Source: Ekhidna sp. (GTDB taxonomy: Bacteria; Bacteroidota; Bacteroidia; Cytophagales; Cyclobacteriaceae). From it: a stretch of 16,741 nt of DNA. This document shows, one piece after another, positions 1-7,551 of this stretch. A program made the translations under genes and the position numbers. A model generated the notes under the pieces. That model was not told the origin of the DNA. It saw only the letters and a program-made list of their open reading frames with translations, and made no database searches. Numbering within the stretch: position 1 is the stretch's first letter; each line of letters opens with the position of its first letter. The stretch covers positions 1 through 16,741 of the forward strand of contig JABSPG010000013.1 of the NCBI GenBank assembly GCA_013214445.1, read 5' to 3'.

Positions 1-166
1 ATATTCCATCCCTATACTATTCCCCGTGTTGGTTATCATATGGGTTATCTTCTTTATGGGACACTAAATCAAAGTAAGACTGAAGCTCTGAGCTACCTTT
101 AGTTTTCGTAATTTGTTTGATATTGGTTAATTTGTCGTGCCCTAACCATAGTCACCCCTATATAGA
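1..166. other. Leading non-annotated stretch, possible 3' end of an upstream gene
   Basis: No complete gene is visible here. Two + strand frames are open from the window edge. Frame 2 stops at 65-67 and ends in a hydrophobic run (PILFPVLVIIWVIFFMGH), which would fit the last membrane helix of a protein starting outside the window. Frame 1 stops at 100-102 and reads as a mixed, soluble-like tail. I cannot choose between them. The roughly 65-100 bp before the terC start must hold its promoter; an AT-rich segment with TTAATTTG (127-134) is one mismatch from the Bacteroidota -7 box. I do not see the conserved core of a yybP-ykoY manganese riboswitch, which precedes some terC-family genes in other phyla. 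Confidence 0.3.
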
Positions 167-1138
167 ATGCTACTCACTCTTTTTTCTGGACAAAATGAAG
201 GCTTGCTTTTCGGAGTATTTGGAGTAATCATTGTTATTTTCCTTATTGTAGACCTGGGCTTTTTCCATAAGAAGCATCATAAGATTTCCCAACGGGAAGC
301 TCTACTACAATCTATTTTTTGGGTGTTAGTTTCCGTGGGTTACGGTGCTTTGATTTACTTCTATGGCGAAGGGTCTGCAGCAACACTTGAGTTCTTCTCC
401 GCTTATGTGACGGAAAAAGCACTATCCGTCGATAACATATTTGTCATTCTTTTGATCCTTAGATACTTCAATGTCAAAGAAGAATACTATCACAATATTC
501 TGTTTTGGGGAATTCTGGGTGCCATCCTATTTAGGGCGATTTTCATTTTCCTTGGTGCTTTATTGATCTCAGAGTTTCATTGGATACTTTACATATTTGG
601 GGTCTTTCTCGTTTACTCAGGGATCAAACTTTTCGGAGAAGAAGATGATATGGAACTAGAGCCTGAAAAAAATCCACTTTTGAAGGCTGCTAAGAAAGTA
701 CTCCCAATGAGCACTTCTGACAAGGAAGGTAAGTTTTGGTTCAGGGAGAACGGAAAACTCCTTTTCACTCCGCTTTTTTTAGTCATCATTCTGATAGAAT
801 CCACTGATCTGATCTTTGCTGTCGATTCTATACCTGCAGCTTTTGCAATTTCTCAAAATGAGTTTGTAATCTACACTTCAAACATTTTTGCTGTAATGGG
901 CCTAAGGGCCATGTTCTTTCTCCTAGCCAATGTCTTAGATAAGTTTTATCTACTTCAAAAAGGCTTATCGATTGTTTTAATCTTTATAGGTGCCAAGATG
1001 CTTGCAGAGATCTTTGAGATACATGTTCCCATCTTCCTTTCATTCAGCATAATAATTGGAGCACTGGTACTGGCAATAGTACTGTCGCTGATGTTTCCTA
1101 AAGCTGAGGAACCAGAACTGGAGGAAGAGGTCTCTTAG
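167..1138 (+). CDS. TerC/Alx-family integral membrane protein, putative metal ion transporter
   Basis: A 323-residue polytopic inner-membrane protein of the TerC family (tellurium resistance C / Alx). It has about eight or nine hydrophobic helices spread over residues 13-30, 48-66, 86-100, 109-133, 138-155, 199-218, 234-255, 267-283 and 288-309. The two family signature stretches are intact: EKALSVDNIFV (residues 83-93, Asp89) and STDLIFAVDSIPAAFAI (212-228, Asp214 and Asp220). These acidic residues within membrane helices are thought to bind a divalent metal. Characterised relatives are linked to manganese export or metal homeostasis during membrane protein biogenesis. A charged cytoplasmic loop lies at 157-198, and the C-terminus is acidic (EEPELEEE). 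Length is normal for the Alx-like branch. The start at 167 precedes the first hydrophobic helix directly, with no clear Shine-Dalgarno. The stop codon directly abuts the stop of purE on the other strand. The family is certain; tellurite resistance itself is not implied. Confidence 0.9.
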   Translation: MLLTLFSGQNEGLLFGVFGVIIVIFLIVDLGFFHKKHHKISQREALLQSIFWVLVSVGYGALIYFYGEGSAATLEFFSAYVTEKALSVDNIFVILLILRYFNVKEEYYHNILFWGILGAILFRAIFIFLGALLISEFHWILYIFGVFLVYSGIKLFGEEDDMELEPEKNPLLKAAKKVLPMSTSDKEGKFWFRENGKLLFTPLFLVIILIESTDLIFAVDSIPAAFAISQNEFVIYTSNIFAVMGLRAMFFLLANVLDKFYLLQKGLSIVLIFIGAKMLAEIFEIHVPIFLSFSIIIGALVLAIVLSLMFPKAEEPELEEEVS

Positions 1139-1630
1139 CTACTTTTCAACGCTCTTTACACTTTCCATTACTTTGTCCCGAAGACCGTTTTTGTATATCT
1201 GAAGGTTATCCGCAATTTCATTATCTGTCGCTCCAACAATCTCTGCAGCCAAAATACCTGCGTTTTTTGCCCCATCCAATGCTACAGTAGCAACTGGAAT
1301 TCCACCAGGCATTTGCAAAATTGAAAGGATCGAATCCCACCCATCAATTGAGTTACTAGATTTAACAGGTACTCCTATTACAGGCAAAGTCGTCAATGAC
1401 GCAACCATGCCTGGCAAATGTGCAGCGCCACCAGCGCCAGCCACAATAACCTGCAAGCCTTTCGTTCTAGCTCCTTCAGCATATTCGATCATACGGTGTG
1501 GGGTTCTGTGAGCAGAGACAATGGTAAGTTCATAGCTGACACCCAATTCATCAAGGATATCGGCAGCTTGCTGCATTACTGGAAGGTCTGATTTGCTTCC
1601 CATAATTATTCCCACTTTAGGTGTACTCAT
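1139..1630 (-). CDS. purE: N5-carboxyaminoimidazole ribonucleotide mutase (class I PurE)
   Basis: Converts N5-CAIR to CAIR (4-carboxy-5-aminoimidazole ribonucleotide) in de novo purine synthesis, in the cytoplasm, directly after PurK. All class I PurE signatures are present: MGSKSD (residues 10-15), SAHRTP with the catalytic His at 41, AGAGGAAHLPGM (64-75), GVPV (86-89) and QMPGGIPVATVA (106-117). At 163 residues it has the standard bacterial length and is full. It is the second gene of a two-gene operon, and its ATG follows the purK stop by a single base, so translational coupling is likely. Being paired with purK supports the mutase (class I) role rather than the class II AIR carboxylase role. 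Its stop codon touches the stop of the convergent TerC-family gene. Confidence 0.97.
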   Translation of the reverse strand: MSTPKVGIIMGSKSDLPVMQQAADILDELGVSYELTIVSAHRTPHRMIEYAEGARTKGLQVIVAGAGGAAHLPGMVASLTTLPVIGVPVKSSNSIDGWDSILSILQMPGGIPVATVALDGAKNAGILAAEIVGATDNEIADNLQIYKNGLRDKVMESVKSVEK

Positions 1631-1631
1631 A

Positions 1632-2774
1632 TTATGCTTTTACTATTAATGTTTCCTTTACTTTTCTGGCTTTTGTTTTCAATGGGTCTATGTGCTCATC
1701 GGTGATCGTCACGTGTCCCATCTTTCGAAAGGGTTTTGTGAGCTTCTTGCCATAGAGGTGAATATAGACCCCTTCCATTTGCATACACTCTTCCATGCCT
1801 TCGTATTTTGCCTCACCAGTAAATCCTTCTTCCCCAAGTAGGTTAACCATTGCTGCAGGAGATATAAGGTCTGTAGAGCCTAAAGGCATATTTAAAATGG
1901 CACGCAAATGCTGCTCAAATTGAGATGTTTTATTGGCCTCTATGGTATGATGTCCCGAATTGTGTGTTCTGGGGGCTACCTCGTTTACCAAAATCTCGTC
2001 CTCCTGTGTTAAAAACATTTCTACCGCTAACAGCCCGACCATATTTAGCTTTTCAATGACATCCTTTGCGAGATCATAGGCCTTTTGCTCAATAGTTGGA
2101 GTAATCTCTGCTGGGGCAAAAAGGAATTCCACCAAATTATACTCAGGATGATAGGACAACTCAACCACAGGAAAGCAATTTGTTTCCCCATTTCCATTGC
2201 GCGTAACCACAACACTCAACTCTTTTTTAAAATCAACCAAATCTTCTAGGAGACCGGGCTTGTCAAAAGCCTTACCTACATCTGCTGAGGAACGGATAAT
2301 TTGAACACCTCTCCCATCATACCCTTCTTTTCCCAGTTTATTTACAGCAGGGAGTTTATCTTCATGTTTAGCTACATCCGCTGCATTCTCAGTCAGCACA
2401 AATTCAGAAGTAGGAATTCTGTTTGCTTTGTAAAAAGTCTTCTGCGTTCGCTTGTCTTGTATAAGCTCAATAACTTCCGGCTGAGGAAAAACTTTTACGC
2501 CTTCCTTTTCGAGTCGCTTGAGTGCCGCAACACTTACATTTTCAATTTCGATCGTAACCAAATCAAATTGCTTCCCCCATTCGAAAACAAGCTGTTCGTC
2601 AGTAAGGCTACCAACTGTAAAGTTTTCCACCAGGTGAGCGCACGGCGCATTTTTGTCAGGATCTAAAATGGAAATATCTAAATTGTAGTTGATGGCTGAT
2701 TGTATCATCATTCGACCCAACTGGCCTCCACCTAAAACCCCAATCTTTAGGTTAGTAATGTCTTTTGTTGGCAT
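1632..2774 (-). CDS. purK: N5-carboxyaminoimidazole ribonucleotide synthase
   Basis: ATP-grasp enzyme that carboxylates AIR with bicarbonate and ATP to give N5-CAIR, the substrate of the neighbouring PurE. Visible features are the N-terminal nucleotide-like fold with GVLGGGQLGRM (residues 12-22), the ATP-grasp central segment NKLGKEGYDGRGVQI (145-159), and the hallmark NEVAPRTHNSGHHTIEA (264-280), which includes the metal-binding Glu/Asn region. The C-terminal PurK-specific tail (VYIHLYGKK...KMGHVTI, 336-357) is intact. At 380 residues it is full length. It is the first gene of the purK-purE operon. The start was chosen because it is the only Met before the glycine-rich loop and lies 4 nt after a perfect TAnnTTTG box, which would make the transcript leaderless or nearly so. 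Confidence 0.97.
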   Translation of the reverse strand: MPTKDITNLKIGVLGGGQLGRMMIQSAINYNLDISILDPDKNAPCAHLVENFTVGSLTDEQLVFEWGKQFDLVTIEIENVSVAALKRLEKEGVKVFPQPEVIELIQDKRTQKTFYKANRIPTSEFVLTENAADVAKHEDKLPAVNKLGKEGYDGRGVQIIRSSADVGKAFDKPGLLEDLVDFKKELSVVVTRNGNGETNCFPVVELSYHPEYNLVEFLFAPAEITPTIEQKAYDLAKDVIEKLNMVGLLAVEMFLTQEDEILVNEVAPRTHNSGHHTIEANKTSQFEQHLRAILNMPLGSTDLISPAAMVNLLGEEGFTGEAKYEGMEECMQMEGVYIHLYGKKLTKPFRKMGHVTITDEHIDPLKTKARKVKETLIVKA

Positions 2775-2778
2775 TCGA

Positions 2779-2786
2779 CAAAGATA
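2779..2786 (-). promoter_or_regulatory. Candidate Bacteroidota -7 box of purK
   Basis: On the - strand the sequence TATCTTTG matches the Bacteroidota sigma-A -7 consensus TAnnTTTG exactly. It ends 4 nt before the purK ATG. I do not see a convincing TTTG/TTG -33 box at the expected 19-21 nt upstream. If real, the transcription start would fall at or within a few bases of the ATG. A chance match in AT-rich DNA is possible. Confidence 0.4.
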
Positions 2787-2822
2787 ACCTTAGCGTGTCG
2801 ATTGAAGTATATACTTTCAGAC

Positions 2823-2966
2823 ATGCAATTTGATATCAATAGAGATAAAGAAGAGAAAGAGCAAATTGAGAAGGAAAAACCGGACCATTCACAATTGGAA
2901 AAGGAAACAAAACCTGGTTTTCCTGATGAAGTAGACTTTAATAGATTTCTAGGTTGCGGTGGGTAA
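2823..2966 (+). CDS. Unrecognised 47-residue acidic/charged small protein ending in GCGG
   Basis: A small open reading frame of 47 codons plus TAA, read divergently from purK and filling most of the gap between purK and murF-alr. The N-terminal 30 residues are almost all charged or polar (about one third Lys/Glu, helix-forming, repeating EKE-type patterns) and probably disordered or coiled. The C-terminus is compositionally different and looks conserved: PGFPDEVDFNRFLGCGG (residues 31-47), with a single Cys at 45 followed by a terminal di-glycine. There is no signal peptide or membrane segment. From memory, short Bacteroidota proteins with this kind of LGCGG tail exist as hypothetical proteins, but I cannot verify that here. 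Overlapping frames on the opposite strand have poorer protein-like character. No function is assigned; the gene call rests on the coding-like tail, its fit between neighbours, and the stop 5 nt short of the convergent murF-alr stop. Confidence 0.6.
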   Translation: MQFDINRDKEEKEQIEKEKPDHSQLEKETKPGFPDEVDFNRFLGCGG

Positions 2967-2971
2967 AACAC

Positions 2972-5356
2972 CTACTCAGATATAAAAACACGTTTCACAC
3001 GGTTGCTCACATTTGTCAAAATCTCATAAGGTATCGTTGATCCCCAAGAAGCTAGATCATTTATTGAGGGTTGCGCTCCAAAAATGATTACTTCATCTCC
3101 CTCATTAACTTCCACATCGGTTACATCTAACATTGTCATATCCATACAAATATTTCCGACGGTGCTGCATAGCTGATTATTGACCACCATTTTACCTCGA
3201 CCATTTCCAAAAACCCGCTGATAGCCATCCTCATAGCCGATGGGAATAACTGCAATCCGGCTATCTCGAGTAATAATTCCCTTTCTACCATAACCTACTG
3301 TATCTCCTTTCTTTAAGGTCTGAACCTGGGAGACTATGGACTTAAGCTGGCTAGTGTTTTTTAGTGAAAGTCTCCCTGTAGGATCATATCCATGTAAACC
3401 AATACCTAACCTCACCATATCAAAATGATATTCTGGCCACCTAACGATCCCGGATGAATTGCAAATGTGCTTCAGTGGAGTGTAACCCAAAGCAGTAGTA
3501 ATCTCTGCATAGCTATCATTAAATGTTTCCGCTTGACTTCTCGTAAATTCATCATGCTCTGGTAAATCTGCACTGGCAAAATGAGAGAAGATCCCTTCTA
3601 CCCTCAAATCAGGGTGTTGTTGTAGAAAGGTGATCAAACTGGCTATCTCTTCATGAGAAAAGCCTAACCTGTGCATCCCAGTTTCCAACTTGAGATGAAT
3701 ACGAGGATGGTTCTTTGTATCTCTAAGGAGTCTTTTCAAATGAGAAAACCCATAAATCTCTGCTTGCAGATCATATCGCTCAAAATCATCGAAGCTCTCA
3801 ATATGGGGATTCATGATCATGATAGGTATATCTATCCCATTTTTTCGTAATTGAATTGCTTCATTGACATAGGCGACTCCCAGCAAATCAACTCCTTGGT
3901 GCTGCAAGAAATTTGCTACTTCCAGTAGACCACTTCCATAGGCATTGGCCTTCACCATGGTCATGATCTTAGTATTGCTATTTAATAGTGAACGATAAGC
4001 ATTTAGATTTTCCTGTAATGCCTCGAAATTGACCTCCAATACAGTGCCATGGCTTGTTAATTCCAGCCGCTTCACCACACGCTCCAATTCAAAGTCTCTC
4101 GCCCCTTTCACCAATATCATCTCATCTTTGAATACAGGAAGGCTATCCAGAAGATGATTAGTGTCTCTAAAGTTGGATACTAGCCCTTTGAAATCGCTCA
4201 GTGATTTAGCGATTCTATCTCCTACACTGATGAGTCTATCTACCTTCTTTTCATTCAGTAGTTGGCCAATTTCAGCATACAATTGGCTGTCAGGTTTCCC
4301 AGAATGAAGTAAATCGGAAAGTATAAGGGTTCTTTTTTCATTTTCATTATGAAAAGAAAGATAATCCAATGCTACCCTTAACCCCACCTCGTCATTGTTA
4401 TACGAGTCATCCAGTATATAGCAGTTATTAATCCCTTTTTTAAGTTCCAAACGCATCTGTATCGGCTTCACGGAATCGAGTCCATCCTGTATCTCAGACT
4501 CAGAGAGACCCATGACTAAGGCCATCACGATACAATGCGTAAGGTTTTCAAACTGCATCTCACCATCCAAATTCACCTTAAATGAATAGGATGATACTTT
4601 TATTTGATTCGCTTCCCAAGCAACTAGATAGTCAGCATCGGCTTCAGTCCCCCATGTAATACTCTTTTTTCCTAGTATTTCCTTTGTCTTCTGAGAATAC
4701 GCCTGAGCAGCCCGATAAACAACCTTATCCGCAGACTGGAAGAGCAGGAGCTTTTCTGTTAGTTTTTCTTCTTTAGAGGCAAAACCTTGATCATGTGCTT
4801 CACCAAGATTTGTGAATATCCCTAGAGTCGGCATAACCTGCTTTTCAAGGTTTGCCATCTCCTCTCTTTGTGAAATTCCTGCCTCAAAGATTCCTGCTTC
4901 ATGGGTGTTTCTCATTTCGAGGAGCGAAAGAGGCACTCCTATTTGAGAATTATAGCTTTTGGGACTTTTGACATTGAGGTATTTCTGAGATAGAATGGTG
5001 GAGAGCCATTCTTTTACTGTCGTTTTTCCATTACTGCCAGTAATAGCGATAATCGGAATATTGAACTGCGCTCTATGATGTTTTGCCAAGTGTTGCAAGG
5101 CATCCGTTGTATCCTCCACCAAAAGAACATTTGCTCCATGCAGATCTATGTGTTTTTGTAACACAAAGTTTCTTACACCTTTTTCCAATGCTCTTTTTAC
5201 AAAATCATGCCCATCACGCTTTCCGACTAATGCAAAAAAGACCTCATTTCCAGAACCAAGAAGTGTTCTGGTATCTACAGAAAACCGTTCTACCGATGTG
5301 TCCTGAACTAAAAAAAGATCTCCCGAAAGAACGTTTTGAAATTCTGAAAAAAGCAT
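2972..5356 (-). CDS. Bifunctional UDP-MurNAc-tripeptide:D-Ala-D-Ala ligase / alanine racemase (MurF-Alr fusion)
   Basis: A 794-residue fusion of two cytoplasmic peptidoglycan enzymes. Residues 1-430 form MurF, which adds D-Ala-D-Ala to UDP-MurNAc-tripeptide. It has the ATP P-loop ITGSNGKTT (105-113), the Mur-ligase segment TNLGEAHDQGF (182-192) and the C-terminal motif ILDDSYNNDEVGL (314-326), which departs from the common DDSYNANP. Residues 437-794 form a fold-type III PLP alanine racemase with the PLP lysine in MVKANAYGSG (Lys469), the phosphate/Arg region MVRLGIGLHGYDP (647-659), the catalytic Tyr689 in VGYGRKG, and NICMDMTMLDVTD (735-747). Both halves appear complete, so one polypeptide both supplies D-Ala and uses the D-Ala-D-Ala product. 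This fusion is an established Bacteroidota arrangement. The gene starts 3 nt after the GNAT gene stops, so the two form an operon. No separate murF or alr is seen in the window. Confidence 0.96.
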   Translation of the reverse strand: MLFSEFQNVLSGDLFLVQDTSVERFSVDTRTLLGSGNEVFFALVGKRDGHDFVKRALEKGVRNFVLQKHIDLHGANVLLVEDTTDALQHLAKHHRAQFNIPIIAITGSNGKTTVKEWLSTILSQKYLNVKSPKSYNSQIGVPLSLLEMRNTHEAGIFEAGISQREEMANLEKQVMPTLGIFTNLGEAHDQGFASKEEKLTEKLLLFQSADKVVYRAAQAYSQKTKEILGKKSITWGTEADADYLVAWEANQIKVSSYSFKVNLDGEMQFENLTHCIVMALVMGLSESEIQDGLDSVKPIQMRLELKKGINNCYILDDSYNNDEVGLRVALDYLSFHNENEKRTLILSDLLHSGKPDSQLYAEIGQLLNEKKVDRLISVGDRIAKSLSDFKGLVSNFRDTNHLLDSLPVFKDEMILVKGARDFELERVVKRLELTSHGTVLEVNFEALQENLNAYRSLLNSNTKIMTMVKANAYGSGLLEVANFLQHQGVDLLGVAYVNEAIQLRKNGIDIPIMIMNPHIESFDDFERYDLQAEIYGFSHLKRLLRDTKNHPRIHLKLETGMHRLGFSHEEIASLITFLQQHPDLRVEGIFSHFASADLPEHDEFTRSQAETFNDSYAEITTALGYTPLKHICNSSGIVRWPEYHFDMVRLGIGLHGYDPTGRLSLKNTSQLKSIVSQVQTLKKGDTVGYGRKGIITRDSRIAVIPIGYEDGYQRVFGNGRGKMVVNNQLCSTVGNICMDMTMLDVTDVEVNEGDEVIIFGAQPSINDLASWGSTIPYEILTNVSNRVKRVFISE

Positions 5357-5359
5357 AGG

Positions 5360-6187
5360 CTATATGATCAGTTCCATTTCAAACTGATTCACTTGATTTA
5401 CAAATCCACATCTCTTTAAGAAAGAATCAAAACCAACTTCATCTTCAGGAATATTCATAATAGATAATGGCTTACTCGTCCTTCCTTGAGCTCCCCTAAG
5501 CAAGGCTTCCCCTACTCCTTTTTGTCTACTTAGTCTATCAACTGCTAGTTGTGATATCCGTCCGAGATGAGGCTGAAAAACAATATACCCTAGAAGTACC
5601 CCTCCATCTTTTGCTACAAGTACCTTTTCAGCACCTATTTTGAGGTGCTCAGAACTATCTATAAATGACGGTTCAAAATCATTAAATGAAAAGTTTACTT
5701 CCGATATATCTCCATCTTCTACTTGGAATGTAGAGGTGCTCTTAAATGGCTCCAACATTTTGTAGCAATGAAATCTTCGCTTGAAGATAAAGCCAATTTT
5801 TTCGTATAAAGCAATTGCTTTTTCATTGTTTTCGACCACCTCTAAGAGTATCCTAGCCAAAAATTTCTGCTGTATTCTAGGAATAAGATACTCATACATA
5901 CCCTCCGCTGTTCTTTGATTTCTAAAACCGGGAAGTACCCCCGTACCCCCGTTGTAAGCAGTAGGTATGCCTTGATAAATATTAGAGGCATGAAGAATAA
6001 AGCCTGTCATTTCATCACCATCCCAGCAGCAAGCCGAAATGTCTTCGCTATAAATAAGCTTCTTATTCAGTCTGTATTGAAAATCTTCTTTGGAGGGTTC
6101 AAAGCTCACCTCATTTTCTGAAAAAGCGATCTTGAAACTCGAATAGAGCTTATCAAAATCATTTTCAAAAATCGGTCTAATATCCAT
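5360..6187 (-). CDS. Tandem GNAT-family N-acetyltransferase
   Basis: A 275-residue protein with two GNAT-like halves. Residues 1-145 form the first: the acetyl-CoA-binding strand-helix is GTGVLPGFRNQRTAEGM (81-97) and the terminal motif is EVVENNEKAIALYEKIGF (116-133), both typical. Residues about 185-275 form a second, shorter domain with ISQLAVDRLSRQKGVGEALL (211-230), a clear pyrophosphate loop, and LKRCGFVNQ near the end. Such double-GNAT proteins usually have one catalytic and one structural half; I cannot say which. It would transfer an acetyl group to an amine, but the substrate cannot be read from sequence. It is the first gene of an operon with murF-alr (3-nt gap), so a link to envelope precursors or amino acids is possible but unproven. 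No signal peptide; cytoplasmic. Confidence 0.88.
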   Translation of the reverse strand: MDIRPIFENDFDKLYSSFKIAFSENEVSFEPSKEDFQYRLNKKLIYSEDISACCWDGDEMTGFILHASNIYQGIPTAYNGGTGVLPGFRNQRTAEGMYEYLIPRIQQKFLARILLEVVENNEKAIALYEKIGFIFKRRFHCYKMLEPFKSTSTFQVEDGDISEVNFSFNDFEPSFIDSSEHLKIGAEKVLVAKDGGVLLGYIVFQPHLGRISQLAVDRLSRQKGVGEALLRGAQGRTSKPLSIMNIPEDEVGFDSFLKRCGFVNQVNQFEMELII

Positions 6188-6286
6188 AAATATTAACTCT
6201 TTGGGGAACTATGGCAGCATCAAAACGTCTATATATTTTGCCGCATTTATTAAAATTACGCTTATCCCTTCAAAAGGAAAAAACTC

Positions 6287-7549
6287 ATGCAACTAGAACA
6301 TCTGGAAAGGTGCGTGGACATGGAAATTGTCAAAACCGAAAAGCGACGATTAGAGATCTTTATAGGCATTCTCTTTGTGGGCTTACTACTTCTGATAATT
6401 AATAGATTTTTTTTCCCTTCCACTATTCCAGAGACTTTTAAATATGCCAGAAGTTTAAAGCTAGTTTTCTATACGGTTGCTGTATTCATTGGGACCCTAG
6501 TTCTATCTAGGGTGATGGTAGGAAAAATTGCTAACTGTGAAAAACCCTTGCCAGTATGGTATAAGTATTACTCAGTCGTAGCTGATTCAGTAATACCGTT
6601 CATATCACTTTTTTACATTATTAAATGGGAAGAAAACAGCGTTTTTCTTGATTCTCCACTAATATTCATATTTGTCCCAATCATAATTGTCTCCGCCCTC
6701 TACTTAAATTTTTGGATCAGTTTCCTAAATGGTCTCTTAATAGGAGCTCTTTTCTCTATCATTGTCTACTGGACCTATGAGACCTATGACACTTCATCGT
6801 TGCTCCCTTCATTCGTCTATTATACGAAAGCAATCATGCTCTTTTTGGCAGGAACTTGCGCCGGACTCGTAGCAAACGAACTTAACAAAAGACTAACTGT
6901 CGCTATAAAAACCCAAGAAGAGCGTGATGAAATAGAAACCCTATTCTCCCAACAGGTCTCTAAGGAAGTGGTGCAAGCCTTGACAGAGTCTGGAGGCGCA
7001 AGCTTGAAAATCAAAGCGTCTGTACTTTTTCTAGACATCAGAGATTTCACAAATAAGGTCCAACATCTTTCCCCAGAAGATGTAAACAAGTTCCAAAATC
7101 GGTTCTTTGGACCAATAATGGATTGTGTGCATCAAAATGGAGGACTCGTCAACCAAATAATGGGAGATGGACTAATGGCTTCCTTTGCTTCAGAAGAGGG
7201 AGACTTACCAGAGGGGGCATTCCTAGCTGCAAGAGATATCCTTTCAAAGATCAGTCAGCTGAATAAATCAGAATGGAATGACGATCTCAAGGTTGGAATA
7301 GGTATACATAATGGAGAAATCATCGCAGGGAGCATTGGCAATAAGACAAGACAACAGTTCTCGATTTCAGGAATCCCAGTTATTACCGCCTCTCGGCTTG
7401 AACAATTGACTAAAGAATATGGCTGTTCTTGGTTAGTTTCTTCTCAATTTTACTCTGAAATTGAGCATCTTACTCAGCATGGTGAATCTTTAGGAACCGT
7501 GAAGTTGAAGGGTATCGATCAGGAAATAGAAATAATAAAACTTGCCTAG
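6287..7549 (+). CDS. Six-TM membrane-anchored class III nucleotide cyclase homologue with altered active site
   Basis: A 420-residue inner-membrane protein. Six hydrophobic helices (about 23-41, 58-76, 96-113, 124-141, 142-163, 177-196) precede a short signalling helix (197-225, ending FSQQVSKEVVQAL) and a C-terminal adenylate/guanylate cyclase domain (242-420). Metal-binding aspartates are kept in FLDIRDFT (Asp250) and MGDGLM (Asp294), and Arg370 is kept in ASRLEQL. By alignment with the usual NKxxGD and GDTVNxAAR motifs, the purine-selecting Lys is Gln290, the base-contacting Asp/Thr is Ile363, and the transition-state Asn is Ile366. It is therefore a divergent cyclase: it may use another nucleotide, need a partner, or be a non-catalytic sensor. 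ppk1 follows after 2 nt. A second possible start is Met12 (6320), which still precedes the first helix; the annotated ATG has AAAAGGA about 10 nt upstream and was preferred. Confidence 0.85.
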   Translation: MQLEHLERCVDMEIVKTEKRRLEIFIGILFVGLLLLIINRFFFPSTIPETFKYARSLKLVFYTVAVFIGTLVLSRVMVGKIANCEKPLPVWYKYYSVVADSVIPFISLFYIIKWEENSVFLDSPLIFIFVPIIIVSALYLNFWISFLNGLLIGALFSIIVYWTYETYDTSSLLPSFVYYTKAIMLFLAGTCAGLVANELNKRLTVAIKTQEERDEIETLFSQQVSKEVVQALTESGGASLKIKASVLFLDIRDFTNKVQHLSPEDVNKFQNRFFGPIMDCVHQNGGLVNQIMGDGLMASFASEEGDLPEGAFLAARDILSKISQLNKSEWNDDLKVGIGIHNGEIIAGSIGNKTRQQFSISGIPVITASRLEQLTKEYGCSWLVSSQFYSEIEHLTQHGESLGTVKLKGIDQEIEIIKLA

Positions 7550-7551
7550 AC

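Noticed and set aside
60..166. yybP-ykoY manganese riboswitch upstream of the terC-family gene
   Set aside because: The short leader lacks the paired conserved loop motifs of that riboswitch and is too short for the usual fold plus expression platform.
2747..2971. 74-residue reading frame on the - strand between purK and murF-alr
   Set aside because: It overlaps the purK start, has serine/phenylalanine-rich low-quality composition, and is the antisense of the more protein-like 47-residue + strand gene.
6188..6286. TTTG (6200) with TATATTTTG (6232-6240) as a promoter for the cyclase
   Set aside because: The -7 match has one extra T and the spacing to the TTTG is about 28 nt, longer than the usual 19-21.
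6211..6402. 63-residue + strand reading frame beginning before the cyclase gene
   Set aside because: It runs out of frame through the cyclase N-terminus, where the hydrophobic-helix frame is clearly the coding one.
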